Assembly (NCBI GenBank): GCA_046347195.1
Contig: JAXMGQ010000029.1
Location: forward strand, 1-64,000
DNA from: TMP-86 sp046347195
Lineage (GTDB): Bacteria; Pseudomonadota; Gammaproteobacteria; Steroidobacterales; Steroidobacteraceae
Direction: 5' to 3'
Length of the DNA stretch: 64,000 nt
The notes beneath the pieces were generated by a model. It was not told the origin of the DNA. It saw nothing but the letters and a program-made list of their open reading frames with translations, and did not search any database. The translations under genes and the position numbers were made by a program. Every line of letters begins with the position of its first letter. The first letter of the stretch is position 1. Of the stretch, positions 55,616 through 63,416 are shown in pieces.

Positions 55616-57802
55616 ATGCATGAGAGAAATCGCGGTCACGCGGCCTGGGGAATCATGCTCGGCGCCGGAGCGGTGACACTGACATTGGCCGGCAGGTTTG
55701 CCCAGGCGCAATCGGCGCCGCAAGAAGCCCCAAGCGGCGATGTGGTCATTGAAGAGATCGTCGTGACCGCGCAGCGTCGTGCGGAAAACCTCCAGAAGGT
55801 GCCTGTTGCGGCCACCGCGTTCAACGCAGCCGCACTTCTCGAAAACAATGTCAGGGACCTCAAGGATCTGGGCTTCCTTGCGCCCAGCCTGAAGATCGAC
55901 ACTCCCTACGGCAATACGTCTCCCAACATCACGATGCGCGGTGTCGGGTCCGCAAACTTCAACCAGAACGTCGAGTCCACCGTGGCGTTGTATGTGGATG
56001 AACTCGTCATGAACCCAAGTTCATCCAAGCTGGGGCAGTTGTTCGACCTGGAGCGTGTCGAAGTGCTGCGCGGTCCGCAGGGTACGCTGTATGGCAAGAA
56101 TTCCACGGGCGGTGCCATCAACTACGTGACCCGCAAACCAAGTGGGCAGACACACGCTGATTTCAGCGCCTCGACGGGATCATTTGGAGAATACAGTCTT
56201 GCCGGCGCCGCGGAGACTGCCATCAATGATTCGTTGTCAGTGCGCGTGGCCATCAATCGTCGATATCGTGATGGCTATGTGTTCAACAAGTTTACGGATT
56301 CCCACCTCAAGGATGAAGACAACCTCGGAGCTCGAATTTCCTTTCGCTACCAGCGTGATGGCGTTGATGCAAATCTGAAGCTGTTTGGGGATCGCTCTCA
56401 TACACAGGCGTTCTACATCAATACGCGTCAGGTCAATTTCGACGGCTCGCCTCGCGCTGACAATTCGAACCCGTTGACGGGCTACATTCCGCCGGCAGAT
56501 ATCGATGTGGCCTCGTTCGATCAGCCCAACAAGAGCAACGTCGACAACCACGGCGGCGCACTGAACATCGACATTCCTGTGGGAACGATGACTCTCACGA
56601 GCATCAGCGGGTGGCTGAACTCTCGGGCGAAAATCTCACTGGAAAATGACGGGTCCCCATTCCCCTTGGTGGCGACCGGGCCATTCGACAACTGGACCAA
56701 TGAGTTCTCCCAGGAGCTTCGTCTTTCCTCGTCCAAGGACTCGGTGCTGAGTTGGATTGCGGGCGTGAGCTTTTTCCACCAGAAGTTGAAGATCCAGGAC
56801 GCTTATCTTCTCACCTATGTGGGCCTTCCCCCGGTAAACACCCTCAACAACGAAAAGACGACGAGCATTGCTGGCTTCGTCGACGGAACCTGGCGCATAT
56901 CCGATGCCGTAAGTGTGTTTGCGGGTGTGCGGGTGACGTCTGATAAGAAGTCCTTTACGGCTGATGTGCCGTTCAGCTTGATCGGCCCCGTGTCATCTGC
57001 GGATAGCAAGCGCTGGACCGAACCGACTTATCGAGTGGGCATCAACCTTCAGGCCACGCCGACGACGATGGTGTATGGATCGTACAACCGAGGCTACCGT
57101 TCGGGTGGCTACGACACCGGCTTCCTGACCTCTCCGGACCAGCTCAAGGCGGTCAATCCGGAATTTGTCGATAGCTTCGAGTTGGGTTCGAAGTCAACGC
57201 TCTTCGATCGCCGCTTGCGACTGAATACCGCTGCGTTCTATACGCTGTTCAAGGACCAGCAGTTGCTCATCCAGCGCAGTGATCCGGGAAGCATCTGCTG
57301 CTCGTTCACCAATGCGGGTCGCGCGAGGATCTACGGGTTTGAGGTCGAAGCAACGGCGCGCGTCAACAACTACCTGGACGTCAACTTGCAAGGAACGGTC
57401 CTGAGAGCGACGTATCAGGAATTCAAGTCTGGTACCAACGATTTCTCGGGCGAAATGCTCTCGAACGTTCCCCGCTACCAGCTGCGCATCGGCCCCGAGC
57501 TGCACTTGCCGTACGCGTCCGGGGAGTTCTTCCTGAGCCCGGAAGTGTCGGCAACAGGCCGTACGCGGGTGTGGGCAACACCGGACGCGTTGGGTCGTGA
57601 TATGCAGGCGGCCTACACTGTCGTCAATGGCCAAGCAGGCTACCGCTTCCCCGATGACCGTTACACGGTGTTTGCCTACCTCAAGAACGCTACAAACAAG
57701 CGTTACCTCCTCGACGGTGGGGACTTCACCACATTTGGATTCATTCAGGAAACCTATTCGGAGCCCCGGGTATTCGGGCTTTCCGTGTCTGCTCGCTTCT
57801 GA
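55616..57802 (+). CDS. TonB-dependent receptor opposite the amidohydrolase pair
   Basis: A 728-residue TBDR: signal peptide LGAGAVTLTLAGRFAQAQ, TonB box/plug EEIVVTAQRRAENLQKVPVA, plug motif RVEVLRGPQGTLYGKNSTGG near residue 150, final strand LSVSARF. GGAGG lies about 10 bases before the ATG. It is clearly distinct from the two amine-linked paralogs: shorter and without the EF-hand-like loop. It is followed by a strong hairpin. It probably imports the substrate of the two divergent amidohydrolases. Confidence 0.95.
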   Translation: MHERNRGHAAWGIMLGAGAVTLTLAGRFAQAQSAPQEAPSGDVVIEEIVVTAQRRAENLQKVPVAATAFNAAALLENNVRDLKDLGFLAPSLKIDTPYGNTSPNITMRGVGSANFNQNVESTVALYVDELVMNPSSSKLGQLFDLERVEVLRGPQGTLYGKNSTGGAINYVTRKPSGQTHADFSASTGSFGEYSLAGAAETAINDSLSVRVAINRRYRDGYVFNKFTDSHLKDEDNLGARISFRYQRDGVDANLKLFGDRSHTQAFYINTRQVNFDGSPRADNSNPLTGYIPPADIDVASFDQPNKSNVDNHGGALNIDIPVGTMTLTSISGWLNSRAKISLENDGSPFPLVATGPFDNWTNEFSQELRLSSSKDSVLSWIAGVSFFHQKLKIQDAYLLTYVGLPPVNTLNNEKTTSIAGFVDGTWRISDAVSVFAGVRVTSDKKSFTADVPFSLIGPVSSADSKRWTEPTYRVGINLQATPTTMVYGSYNRGYRSGGYDTGFLTSPDQLKAVNPEFVDSFELGSKSTLFDRRLRLNTAAFYTLFKDQQLLIQRSDPGSICCSFTNAGRARIYGFEVEATARVNNYLDVNLQGTVLRATYQEFKSGTNDFSGEMLSNVPRYQLRIGPELHLPYASGEFFLSPEVSATGRTRVWATPDALGRDMQAAYTVVNGQAGYRFPDDRYTVFAYLKNATNKRYLLDGGDFTTFGFIQETYSEPRVFGLSVSARF

Positions 57803-57815
57803 TGGGCGACAGCGA

Positions 57816-57849
57816 CGCCCGAATCCGTCTGCGGCAGGCGGTTCGGGCG
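57816..57849 (+). terminator. hairpin after the fourth TBDR
   Basis: CGCCCGAA...TTCGGGCG encloses a second stem CCGTCTG-CGG-CAGGCGG, giving about 15 base pairs with one bulge, 13 bases after the receptor stop. A T-run is absent, so it may stop transcription weakly or protect the 3' end. Confidence 0.5.
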
Positions 57850-58065
57850 CCGCGATTAATTGACAACCGGATCGCCGGAGCGGTGAGGCAACTGCAACCG
57901 CCGTCTTTGTCGACCTGCGCGAGTTCGCGATGAGGCGCCAACGCGGCAGGCCTTCGGTGGAGAGTGATCCGTTTCCTGTGTTTCTATCAGGTGTGCGGCA
58001 AGTGATGCGACGTCATTCGATTCAGAATGGCTGAGCATCACGCGTCACGAAGGATCAGATGAAAG

Positions 58066-58461
58066 TCACGGGGTCGATCTAACCGTATCGGCCGGCCGGA
58101 CAATGTTCTGAAACCACGGCACCAAATGCTCCATGTCGAAATTTCGGGACTCGATCAGATCCAGCATGACGTCGTGGAACTCTCGAGATTGAGCGTTGAT
58201 CGAATAGCCGTTGATGCGCAGGAAGACATCTACCACGGCAAATGCAACTCTCTTGTTGCCGTCGATGAAGGGGTGATTCTGCACGAGGCTTTCAAAGAGC
58301 GCGGTCGCCTCGTGAATGATGGTGTCGTAATAGCCCGTCCGAGGCCGATGAAGGGCGGCTTCAAGCGCACCGGCGTCGCGTATGCCGGCGGCTCCGCCAT
58401 AGCGATCAATCAGCTTCTTGTGGAAAAACAGCGCATCGGCGGTGGCGATGTACTCGGTCAC
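58066..58461 (-). CDS. doc: Doc-type (Fic-fold) toxin
   Basis: A 131-residue Doc/death-on-curing toxin. The catalytic motif HPFIDGNKRVAF near residue 64 (HxFxxGNKR) belongs to the kinase-like Fic family that phosphorylates EF-Tu. It opens with the typical DALFFHKKLIDRYGGAAGIR and DAGALEAALHRP. It begins with GTG overlapping the antitoxin stop (GTGA). No inactivating change is seen. Confidence 0.92.
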   Translation of the reverse strand: MTEYIATADALFFHKKLIDRYGGAAGIRDAGALEAALHRPRTGYYDTIIHEATALFESLVQNHPFIDGNKRVAFAVVDVFLRINGYSINAQSREFHDVMLDLIESRNFDMEHLVPWFQNIVRPADTVRSTP

Positions 58462-58682
58462 TTGGCCAGTGCCTGATACAGCTTGTCGCGCTCGTTGATG
58501 CTGTCTTGAAAAGCCTCGAGAACGTTGCGCCGCGGCGCCTGCTGAGCCCTCTGGGCGAGGTAATCTCGCATCGCTTCTCCCAACACGGCCTGGAACTGGC
58601 GTCCCTCTCGCGCTGCAAGCGCCTGCAATTCGTCGAGCACCGCGGGATCTGCTTGGGAGGAAAACTTGCGAAGGACAGTCAT
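58458..58682 (-). CDS. antitoxin of the Doc-type module (RHH-like, not Phd)
   Basis: A 74-residue protein with a predicted ribbon-helix-helix region (VLDELQALAAREGRQFQAVL then GEAMRDYLAQRA) and a C-terminal tail NVLEAFQDSINERDKLYQAL. It does not look like Phd (YefM fold), the usual Doc partner, so it is an alternative antitoxin class. ATG at 58682 is preferred; GTG at 58691 adds three residues. Palindromes lie directly upstream. Confidence 0.82.
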   Translation of the reverse strand: MTVLRKFSSQADPAVLDELQALAAREGRQFQAVLGEAMRDYLAQRAQQAPRRNVLEAFQDSINERDKLYQALAK

Positions 58683-58712
58683 GGCAATCACGTGATCAAG
58701 AGGAATCTTGAA

Positions 58713-58732
58713 ATATCATGATATATCATGAT
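58713..58732. promoter_or_regulatory. operator of the Doc-type TA module
   Basis: The palindrome ATATCATGATAT (58713-58724) and a second ATCATGAT (58725-58732) repeat the ATCATGAT core every 10 bp, ending 31 bases upstream of the antitoxin start. Tandem cores with one-turn spacing are typical of RHH antitoxin operators. Confidence 0.6.
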
Positions 58733-58790
58733 GTCTCCTGTCAAGGACCACCATACGGGATGCGGGGGTGGTGACAGAATTCTCCCTTGA

Positions 58791-58805
58791 AGCGTATAGG
58801 CATAT
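58791..58805 (+). repeat. 15-bp element shared with the VapB promoter
   Basis: AGCGTATAGGCATAT differs by one base from AGCATATAGGCATAT at 60576-60590, just before the VapB-like gene. Both are preceded by CAGAATT. Here it precedes the GNAT gene, suggesting that the GNAT's upstream region derives from a TA promoter. Confidence 0.55.
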
Positions 58806-58820
58806 GCGGAAGGCCATCAG

Positions 58821-59375
58821 GTGTCGCCGGTACAAGGGCGCGTGAACGAGAGATCGCATGCTGATTTGGCGTCGTGGCATCGCGAGGTTGTCGCGCGCGA
58901 CGGTCTTGTGTATGCAATTCGCCCGATTCATCGCGACGATGGTGAGCGCGAACGCGCGTTCATCCTGAATCTGAGCAGTGAGTCGCGCTATAGTCGTCTG
59001 CTGCATGCGGTACGGGACCCGCCGCCGGATATGATCGATCGCTTCATCAATGTCGATTATCAGCGGCAAATGGCCTTTGTGGCCACGGTCGGTGCGCCTG
59101 CTGCAGAACATTTCATTGGCGTGGCACGTTACGCTTGTGACGAGCAGGACTGCGAATTCGCGGTGGTCGTGGCGGATGAGTGGCAAGACCACGGCGTTGC
59201 GACCAGTTTGTTGCAGCTGTTGTTCGAGTATGCGCGGGCGCAGGGAGTGCGCCGCGTGCACTGTTACACTTTGGCCCAAAACTACCGCATGCTGGCTTTG
59301 GCGCGAGATCTCGGACTGGGTGCCCCGCGTAGCGAGGGTGACGGCGCAATGGTCCGGTTGGCGCGCGACTTGTGA
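58821..59375 (+). CDS. GNAT-family N-acetyltransferase
   Basis: A 184-residue GNAT enzyme: IRPIHRDDGERERAFILNLS near residue 33, the acetyl-CoA loop VVVADEWQDHGVATSLLQLL, and C-terminal GVRRVHCYTLAQNYRMLALA. It resembles the acetyltransferase domain of Pat-type protein acetylases. It starts with GTG. It lies between two TA modules but does not look like the small GNAT toxins, which are paired with RHH antitoxins. Substrate unknown. Confidence 0.85.
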   Translation: MSPVQGRVNERSHADLASWHREVVARDGLVYAIRPIHRDDGERERAFILNLSSESRYSRLLHAVRDPPPDMIDRFINVDYQRQMAFVATVGAPAAEHFIGVARYACDEQDCEFAVVVADEWQDHGVATSLLQLLFEYARAQGVRRVHCYTLAQNYRMLALARDLGLGAPRSEGDGAMVRLARDL

Positions 59376-59435
59376 CGTTGACGCGCCAGGATATTCGCGG
59401 ACTTCGATGAGGTGTCAGCGATGTGACCGGAAAGG

Positions 59436-59490
59436 ACCTTGATTCAATGGTCCGGGTGACAGGTTTGAGCCGGCGACCAATACGTCCCGA
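59436..59490 (-). repeat. tRNA-Pro(CGG) 3'-half remnant (repeat A)
   Basis: On the minus strand, 59490 to 59448 reads from an anticodon loop with anticodon CGG (TTCGGGA) through variable loop, a damaged T arm and acceptor strand to CCA. No matching 5' half lies upstream, so it is not a working tRNA gene. The flank GACCTTGATTCAATGG is shared with repeats B and C. It is probably an old attachment site. Confidence 0.65.
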
Positions 59491-59552
59491 AGTCGGCCGC
59501 ATCTATCTTTTTTAAAAACAAGAAGTTAGATAACTCACCCGCGTCTGATGGA

Positions 59553-59564
59553 AATGATATCATT
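59553..59564. promoter_or_regulatory. palindromic operator of the FitAB-type module
   Basis: AATGATATCATT is a perfect 12-bp palindrome 43 bases before the antitoxin ATG, positioned as an autoregulatory RHH site. Confidence 0.5.
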
Positions 59565-59607
59565 GAGCGCATCGTAAGCACTGAAGTCAAGACTACGGAA
59601 CCCCACC

Positions 59608-59856
59608 ATGGCAAGCATGACCATCCGCGACATCGATGACCGCCTCAAGGCGAAACTTCGGTTGCGCGCGGCACATCACGGGCGTTCGATGGAGGAGGAA
59701 GCGAGAGAAATTCTGCGCACGGTGCTTTCTTCGTCGCGTTCAACGAAAGGTTCGCTGGTCGATAGCATCCGCGCTCGGGTGGAACCGTTCGGAGGCGTAG
59801 AGTTGAAGCTCGCCCCGCGCGAGCCCATCCGCAAGACGACCGATCTGGATCCATGA
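59608..59856 (+). CDS. FitA/VapB-type RHH antitoxin
   Basis: An 82-residue FitA-like antitoxin with the Arc/MetJ-type fold MTIRDIDDRLKAKLRLRAAH, the family hallmark HGRSMEEEAREILRTVL, and a tail that would wrap the toxin (EPFGGVELKLAPREPIRK). The stop overlaps the toxin ATG by four bases (ATGA). Confidence 0.92.
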   Translation: MASMTIRDIDDRLKAKLRLRAAHHGRSMEEEAREILRTVLSSSRSTKGSLVDSIRARVEPFGGVELKLAPREPIRKTTDLDP

Positions 59857-60272
59857 TCGTTCTTGATACCAATGTGCTGTCGGAGGTGCTCCGCCCCGTA
59901 CCTGAGGCGGGTGTGCTCAAATGGCTTGCGAAGCAGCCGCGCGCCTCGTTGTTCACGACGACCGTAACGCAGAGCGAAATGCTCTATGGCATTCGCATTC
60001 TCGACGACGGTAAGCGTCGTAGAGGCATGTGGGATGCGGCGATGAAGATATTCAAGGAAGACTTCGCCGATCACGTCCTCAGTTTCGATCAAGAAGCAGC
60101 AGAGATGTTCGCCGAGATCGGAGCTGCGCGAAAAGCTGCGGGCAAGCCGATCAGCCAGCTCGATGCCATGATCGCGGGAATTGCTCGCTCCAGAGGGGCG
60201 ATCCTTGCCACGCGCAACGTCGACGATTTTGTCGAATGCGGCATCGACGTCATGAATCCGTGGTCGGCATGA
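59853..60272 (+). CDS. FitB/VapC-type PIN-domain toxin
   Basis: A 139-residue PIN ribonuclease. The acidic residues are in MIVLDTNVLSEVLRP, VTQSEMLYGI, ISQLDAMIAGIARS and LATRNVDDFVECGI, so the four-acid active site is complete. Coupled to the antitoxin. It lies between tRNA-Pro repeats A and B. Confidence 0.93.
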   Translation: MIVLDTNVLSEVLRPVPEAGVLKWLAKQPRASLFTTTVTQSEMLYGIRILDDGKRRRGMWDAAMKIFKEDFADHVLSFDQEAAEMFAEIGAARKAAGKPISQLDAMIAGIARSRGAILATRNVDDFVECGIDVMNPWSA

Positions 60273-60380
60273 GTGCAGCGACGGCGCCCCGGCCCCGCCG
60301 GTTCTCCAAGGAGGACCAGAAGGTCCGCGGCACGCGTGTTTCGGTCGGCGCAAATGCAGCGCCGCTGAATCTGCACCGAA

Positions 60381-60470
<90 letters not shown>

Positions 60471-60575
60471 TGGCGACTCGTATAAAGATATATAAAACAA
60501 ACGCTTACAGAGTTCATGCATGGTGTCAATGCCTTGACCTGGCATTTCGTTTGCGCCAGAATTGCCGTGCAGTAA

Positions 60576-60590
60576 AGCATATAGGCATAT
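60576..60590 (+). promoter_or_regulatory. VapB promoter/operator element
   Basis: AGCATATAGGCATAT holds two GCATAT direct repeats 7 bp apart, immediately before the VapB-like ATG, and a plausible -10 (TATAGG). A near-identical copy precedes the GNAT gene. Confidence 0.5.
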
Positions 60591-60592
60591 TT

Positions 60593-60862
60593 ATGCGCAC
60601 CACGTTTGATTTGCCCGACAATCTAATGAAGCGAGCCAAGATCGCGGCCGTCAAGCGGGGCTCAACGCTGCGCGATCTTGTCGCCGAGGGTTTGCGTCGC
60701 GTCTTGGCAGATGAGCGGGCGATACCTCGGAAGAGAATGACCGAGGCGCCGGTCAAGTTGCCACCGGGTCATTCCATTCCCGCTCTGTCGAATGCTGAGA
60801 TCGCGGCGCTTTTCGATCACGAAGACATGGCCCAGGTCAATGACGTGTATCGCGGACGCTAA
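60593..60862 (+). CDS. vapB: VapB-type antitoxin (intact)
   Basis: An 89-residue antitoxin: RHH MRTTFDLPDNLMKRAKIAAV and GSTLRDLVAEGLRRVL, tail LPPGHSIPALSNAEIAALFD. A longer frame reads through the tRNA repeat and is rejected because the RHH domain starts at this ATG. The toxin gene overlaps its last 23 bases but is broken. Confidence 0.88.
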   Translation: MRTTFDLPDNLMKRAKIAAVKRGSTLRDLVAEGLRRVLADERAIPRKRMTEAPVKLPPGHSIPALSNAEIAALFDHEDMAQVNDVYRGR

Positions 60863-61275
60863 CGTCCTCTTCCCGCTGCTCGTCGACCGACATGTTGCTC
60901 ATGAAACGGTGCAACGTTGGTGGGGGACCAGAGCAGACGACAGTGTGGAATTGTGTCTGTTGACGCGAATGGCGGTATTGAGACTCTTGACGAACCGCGT
61001 GGCGATGAATGGTGCGCCGGTTTCCCCGAAGGCCGCGCTGGATGCGTGGCAGGTGCTGGCCAACGATCCGCGGTGTATCTACCTGGAGACCTGCCGACGA
61101 CCCACGAAAGAATCTTCGCCGGCATGGTCGCAGGTCGATTGCCAACACCGAATCTTTGGGTGGATGCGTGGCTTGAGCGCTGGCGCGATCGTTTGAATAC
61201 GAGTTTGTGACGTTCGACCGGGGATTCAAGGCGTTCGAGGGCATAAAGCTGACGCTGCTCGAGATCAATGCGTGA
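60840..61275 (+). pseudogene. VapC-type PIN toxin broken by two frameshifts
   Basis: The PIN domain starts intact (MTCIADANVLFPLLVDRHVA through LLTRMAVLRLLTNRVAMNGA) to about 61075. It then continues in a second frame (PTTHERIFAGMVAGRLPTPN, then LWVDAWL) to about 61185, and finishes in a third frame (YEFVTFDRGFKAFEGIKLTL, ending LEINA). Each piece matches consecutive parts of a VapC protein, including the late Asp regions, so two indels have destroyed the toxin. Confidence 0.85.
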
Positions 61276-61298
61276 TCTGCACCCAGGGCGATTCGAAT

Positions 61299-61357
61299 CT
61301 CGCACCCAGAGAGTTCGGCACCGAATGAAACCTTTTGAATCAATGGTCGGGGTGACA
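61299..61357 (-). repeat. tRNA-Pro 3'-end remnant with flank (repeat C)
   Basis: The 3' flank (CGCACCCAGAGAGTT...CCTTTTGAATCAATGG) matches repeat B, but only the last 14 bases of the tRNA (TGGTCGGGGTGACA) remain before the IS1634-type element begins. The IS thus truncates the repeat. It sits 918 bp from B, as B sits 978 bp from A. Confidence 0.65.
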
Positions 61358-63314
61358 CCCGACTTTGACACCGACTGGACACATCGACGCGAGTTTTCCA
61401 ACGCGGGCAATGGGTTGCGGCGGGGTGCCGAGAGTGGCGTGTATCAGGGCGTTCAGGCGAGGTGGAGGATCGGTGGGGGCTTTGGGATCTTGAGGGATTT
61501 CAGCCGCTTGAGCGCATCTGCAGGCGGTTCGGTGATCTGCCACACCGTGCCGTTCGGGCTCGACAATTGAGCAAGTTTTATCCGCTTGAGATCGTCGCGG
61601 ATGTTGCGCCAGGTGTCGGCGCAGGCTTGTTCGGCGAGGCGCTCGAGGAGCAAGGCGAGCACGGTCAGGGCGACATGGGCGTGGATGCGATGCACCGCCC
61701 AGTGATAGACGGGCCGCAGCTTCAAGCCGCTCTTGAGTGAGCGCCAGGCGATCTCGACGCGCTGGAGCTGCTTGTAGCCGAGCGCGAGGTCGGCGGCGCT
61801 GAGCGTGTCGTCGTTGGAGTGCACGACGAATTTGCCGTCGAGTTTCTCGAGCTCGGCGATGTGGGCCGCATCGATCCGTGGTTGTCCGGTCTTGGTCAGG
61901 CGGACGTAGCGACCATAGCGCCCCGAGGCGCGCAGTTCACAGACGCGCTTGCTGTGGCCGCTTGCGCTCTGCTCGGCGAGCGAGGCGATCTCGGCGTCAA
62001 GTTCGGCGAGCGCCTGCTGTCGGTGGCGGCGCTGACGCGCGGCCTCCTCGGGGTTATAGCAGACGACGTAGCGGCGCCGGCGCTCACCCTCGCCAACGAG
62101 AACTTCCTTGACCTCGAGGTTTTCCGCCACCTTCTGGTAGCGGCCCGGACGCGTCACGACGGCGGTGGCAACTTCGCCGCCGCGATGGATCGGCATGCAC
62201 AGGATGTATTTGCCGCCACTCTTGGCCAGCGTCTCGAGGTTGGCCTTGGACACCATACCTGCATCGCCGACGAACACGCAGCGCGAGAGTTGCCAGCCCT
62301 TGAGATCCTCCTTGACCTTGGCGACGGTGGTCACATCGACGGTGTTGCCCGGGAAGATCCAGTGGCGCACCGGAAAGCCATCGCGCGTGACGGCCAAGCC
62401 AACGACAATCTGCGGCGCATCGAAGCGGCCGTTCTTGGAGTGACCGCGCTTGCGCGGCGCCCGGTAGGTCTTCCCTCCCGCGCCCTGGCTGCCGTGCAGC
62501 GTATCCTCGGGGCCGACGCCGTGATCCTCCTCGTCGATCTCGAAGTGCAGCGAGGTCGTATCGTAGAACACGATCTCGACGTCGAGGTTCAACAGATCGG
62601 CCATGCGGAAGTACAGCGCCTTCTCGATCGCCTCCTTGTGCGCCTCGAGGAAATCCATCGCCCGATACAGGTGCTGCAGCTCAAGCCTCCCAGCCCCCTC
62701 CAGATGAACCTCTTCCTTCAGCCACTGCTCGTAGCAATAGAGCTTCGAGGATGGCGCCAGCGCCCGGTTCGCCACCATCGCAAACAGCGCCCGCTCCACC
62801 TCGAAGTCGAACTTGTGAACCGCGCGCACCTCGGCGATGACCTGCGGGATCCCAACCCGCTGCCAGAGCTGCTCGAGCACGTACAGATCGCCGTGGTTCC
62901 AGGCGTTCACGACCTGCCACTCGGGGTTCTCGGCAACGATCTCTTCCGGGGCGCAGCGCCGCAGGATGCTGCGCGCCAGGCGCCGCAGCCGATCGGTGTT
63001 CTGCGCATCGTCGGCGCGGCCGCAGTTGTAGATGATCTCCACCCGCGCCCGCTGCTTCTGGGCGTCCCAGCGGTTCTCGGCAAGTTGCAGGTGGGTCAAG
63101 ACCGACCCGTCGGCGCGCTTCTGTCGCGACTCGCGCAAGTACATGTACGCAATAATACGCGCATTGAGCCGACAAGAGAAGACTAACGACAGCAATCCAT
63201 GTATCTAGGCGTTTTCAGCCAAAATCCGCACCGCCCCCTTCCAACCTGTTGAAATCCCTGAGCACCGATCCAGTCGGCGACCGACGATGTGCCTATCAAC
63301 TGTCAAAGTCGGGT
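61357..63314 (-). mobile_element. IS1634-family insertion sequence
   Basis: A 1.96-kb element bounded by perfect 14-bp terminal inverted repeats ACCCGACTTTGACA (61357-61370) and TGTCAAAGTCGGGT (63301-63314). Nine bases further in, CACATCG-N-CG matches again at both ends. It carries one transposase gene. No target duplication is visible (flanks GGTGAC and AAAGCC), so one side may have been rearranged after insertion. Confidence 0.85.
61453..63144 (-). CDS. IS1634-family DDE transposase
   Basis: A 563-residue transposase, apparently intact. DDE residues lie in VFYDTTSLHFEIDEEDHG, CVFVGDAGMVSKANLETLA and RVEIAWRSLKSGLKLRP. The N-terminus MYLRESRQKRADGSVLTHLQ and the Y-x-C-type PIHRGGEVATAV region match the IS1634 group of IS4-like elements. 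ATG at 63144 is used; an upstream extension is not conserved-looking. Confidence 0.93.
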   Translation of the reverse strand: MYLRESRQKRADGSVLTHLQLAENRWDAQKQRARVEIIYNCGRADDAQNTDRLRRLARSILRRCAPEEIVAENPEWQVVNAWNHGDLYVLEQLWQRVGIPQVIAEVRAVHKFDFEVERALFAMVANRALAPSSKLYCYEQWLKEEVHLEGAGRLELQHLYRAMDFLEAHKEAIEKALYFRMADLLNLDVEIVFYDTTSLHFEIDEEDHGVGPEDTLHGSQGAGGKTYRAPRKRGHSKNGRFDAPQIVVGLAVTRDGFPVRHWIFPGNTVDVTTVAKVKEDLKGWQLSRCVFVGDAGMVSKANLETLAKSGGKYILCMPIHRGGEVATAVVTRPGRYQKVAENLEVKEVLVGEGERRRRYVVCYNPEEAARQRRHRQQALAELDAEIASLAEQSASGHSKRVCELRASGRYGRYVRLTKTGQPRIDAAHIAELEKLDGKFVVHSNDDTLSAADLALGYKQLQRVEIAWRSLKSGLKLRPVYHWAVHRIHAHVALTVLALLLERLAEQACADTWRNIRDDLKRIKLAQLSSPNGTVWQITEPPADALKRLKSLKIPKPPPILHLA

Positions 63315-63416
63315 AAAGCCTCCTCGGAAATCTCCAGTGCTTCCTGCCGGATGTCGGCGTTGCCATATGCGGCGCGTGCTTCCCGATTCAGACGGGCTTC
63401 AAGGCTGGCCTGACGC
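63145..63416. other. IS right end and adjoining remnant
   Basis: The stretch contains the right end of the IS (to 63314). Beyond it is a minus-strand frame without a start that reads RQASLEARLNREARAAYGNA and DIRQEALEISEEAL before entering the inverted repeat. It may be the C-terminal stub of a small gene cut by the IS; I do not recognise it. Confidence 0.4.
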
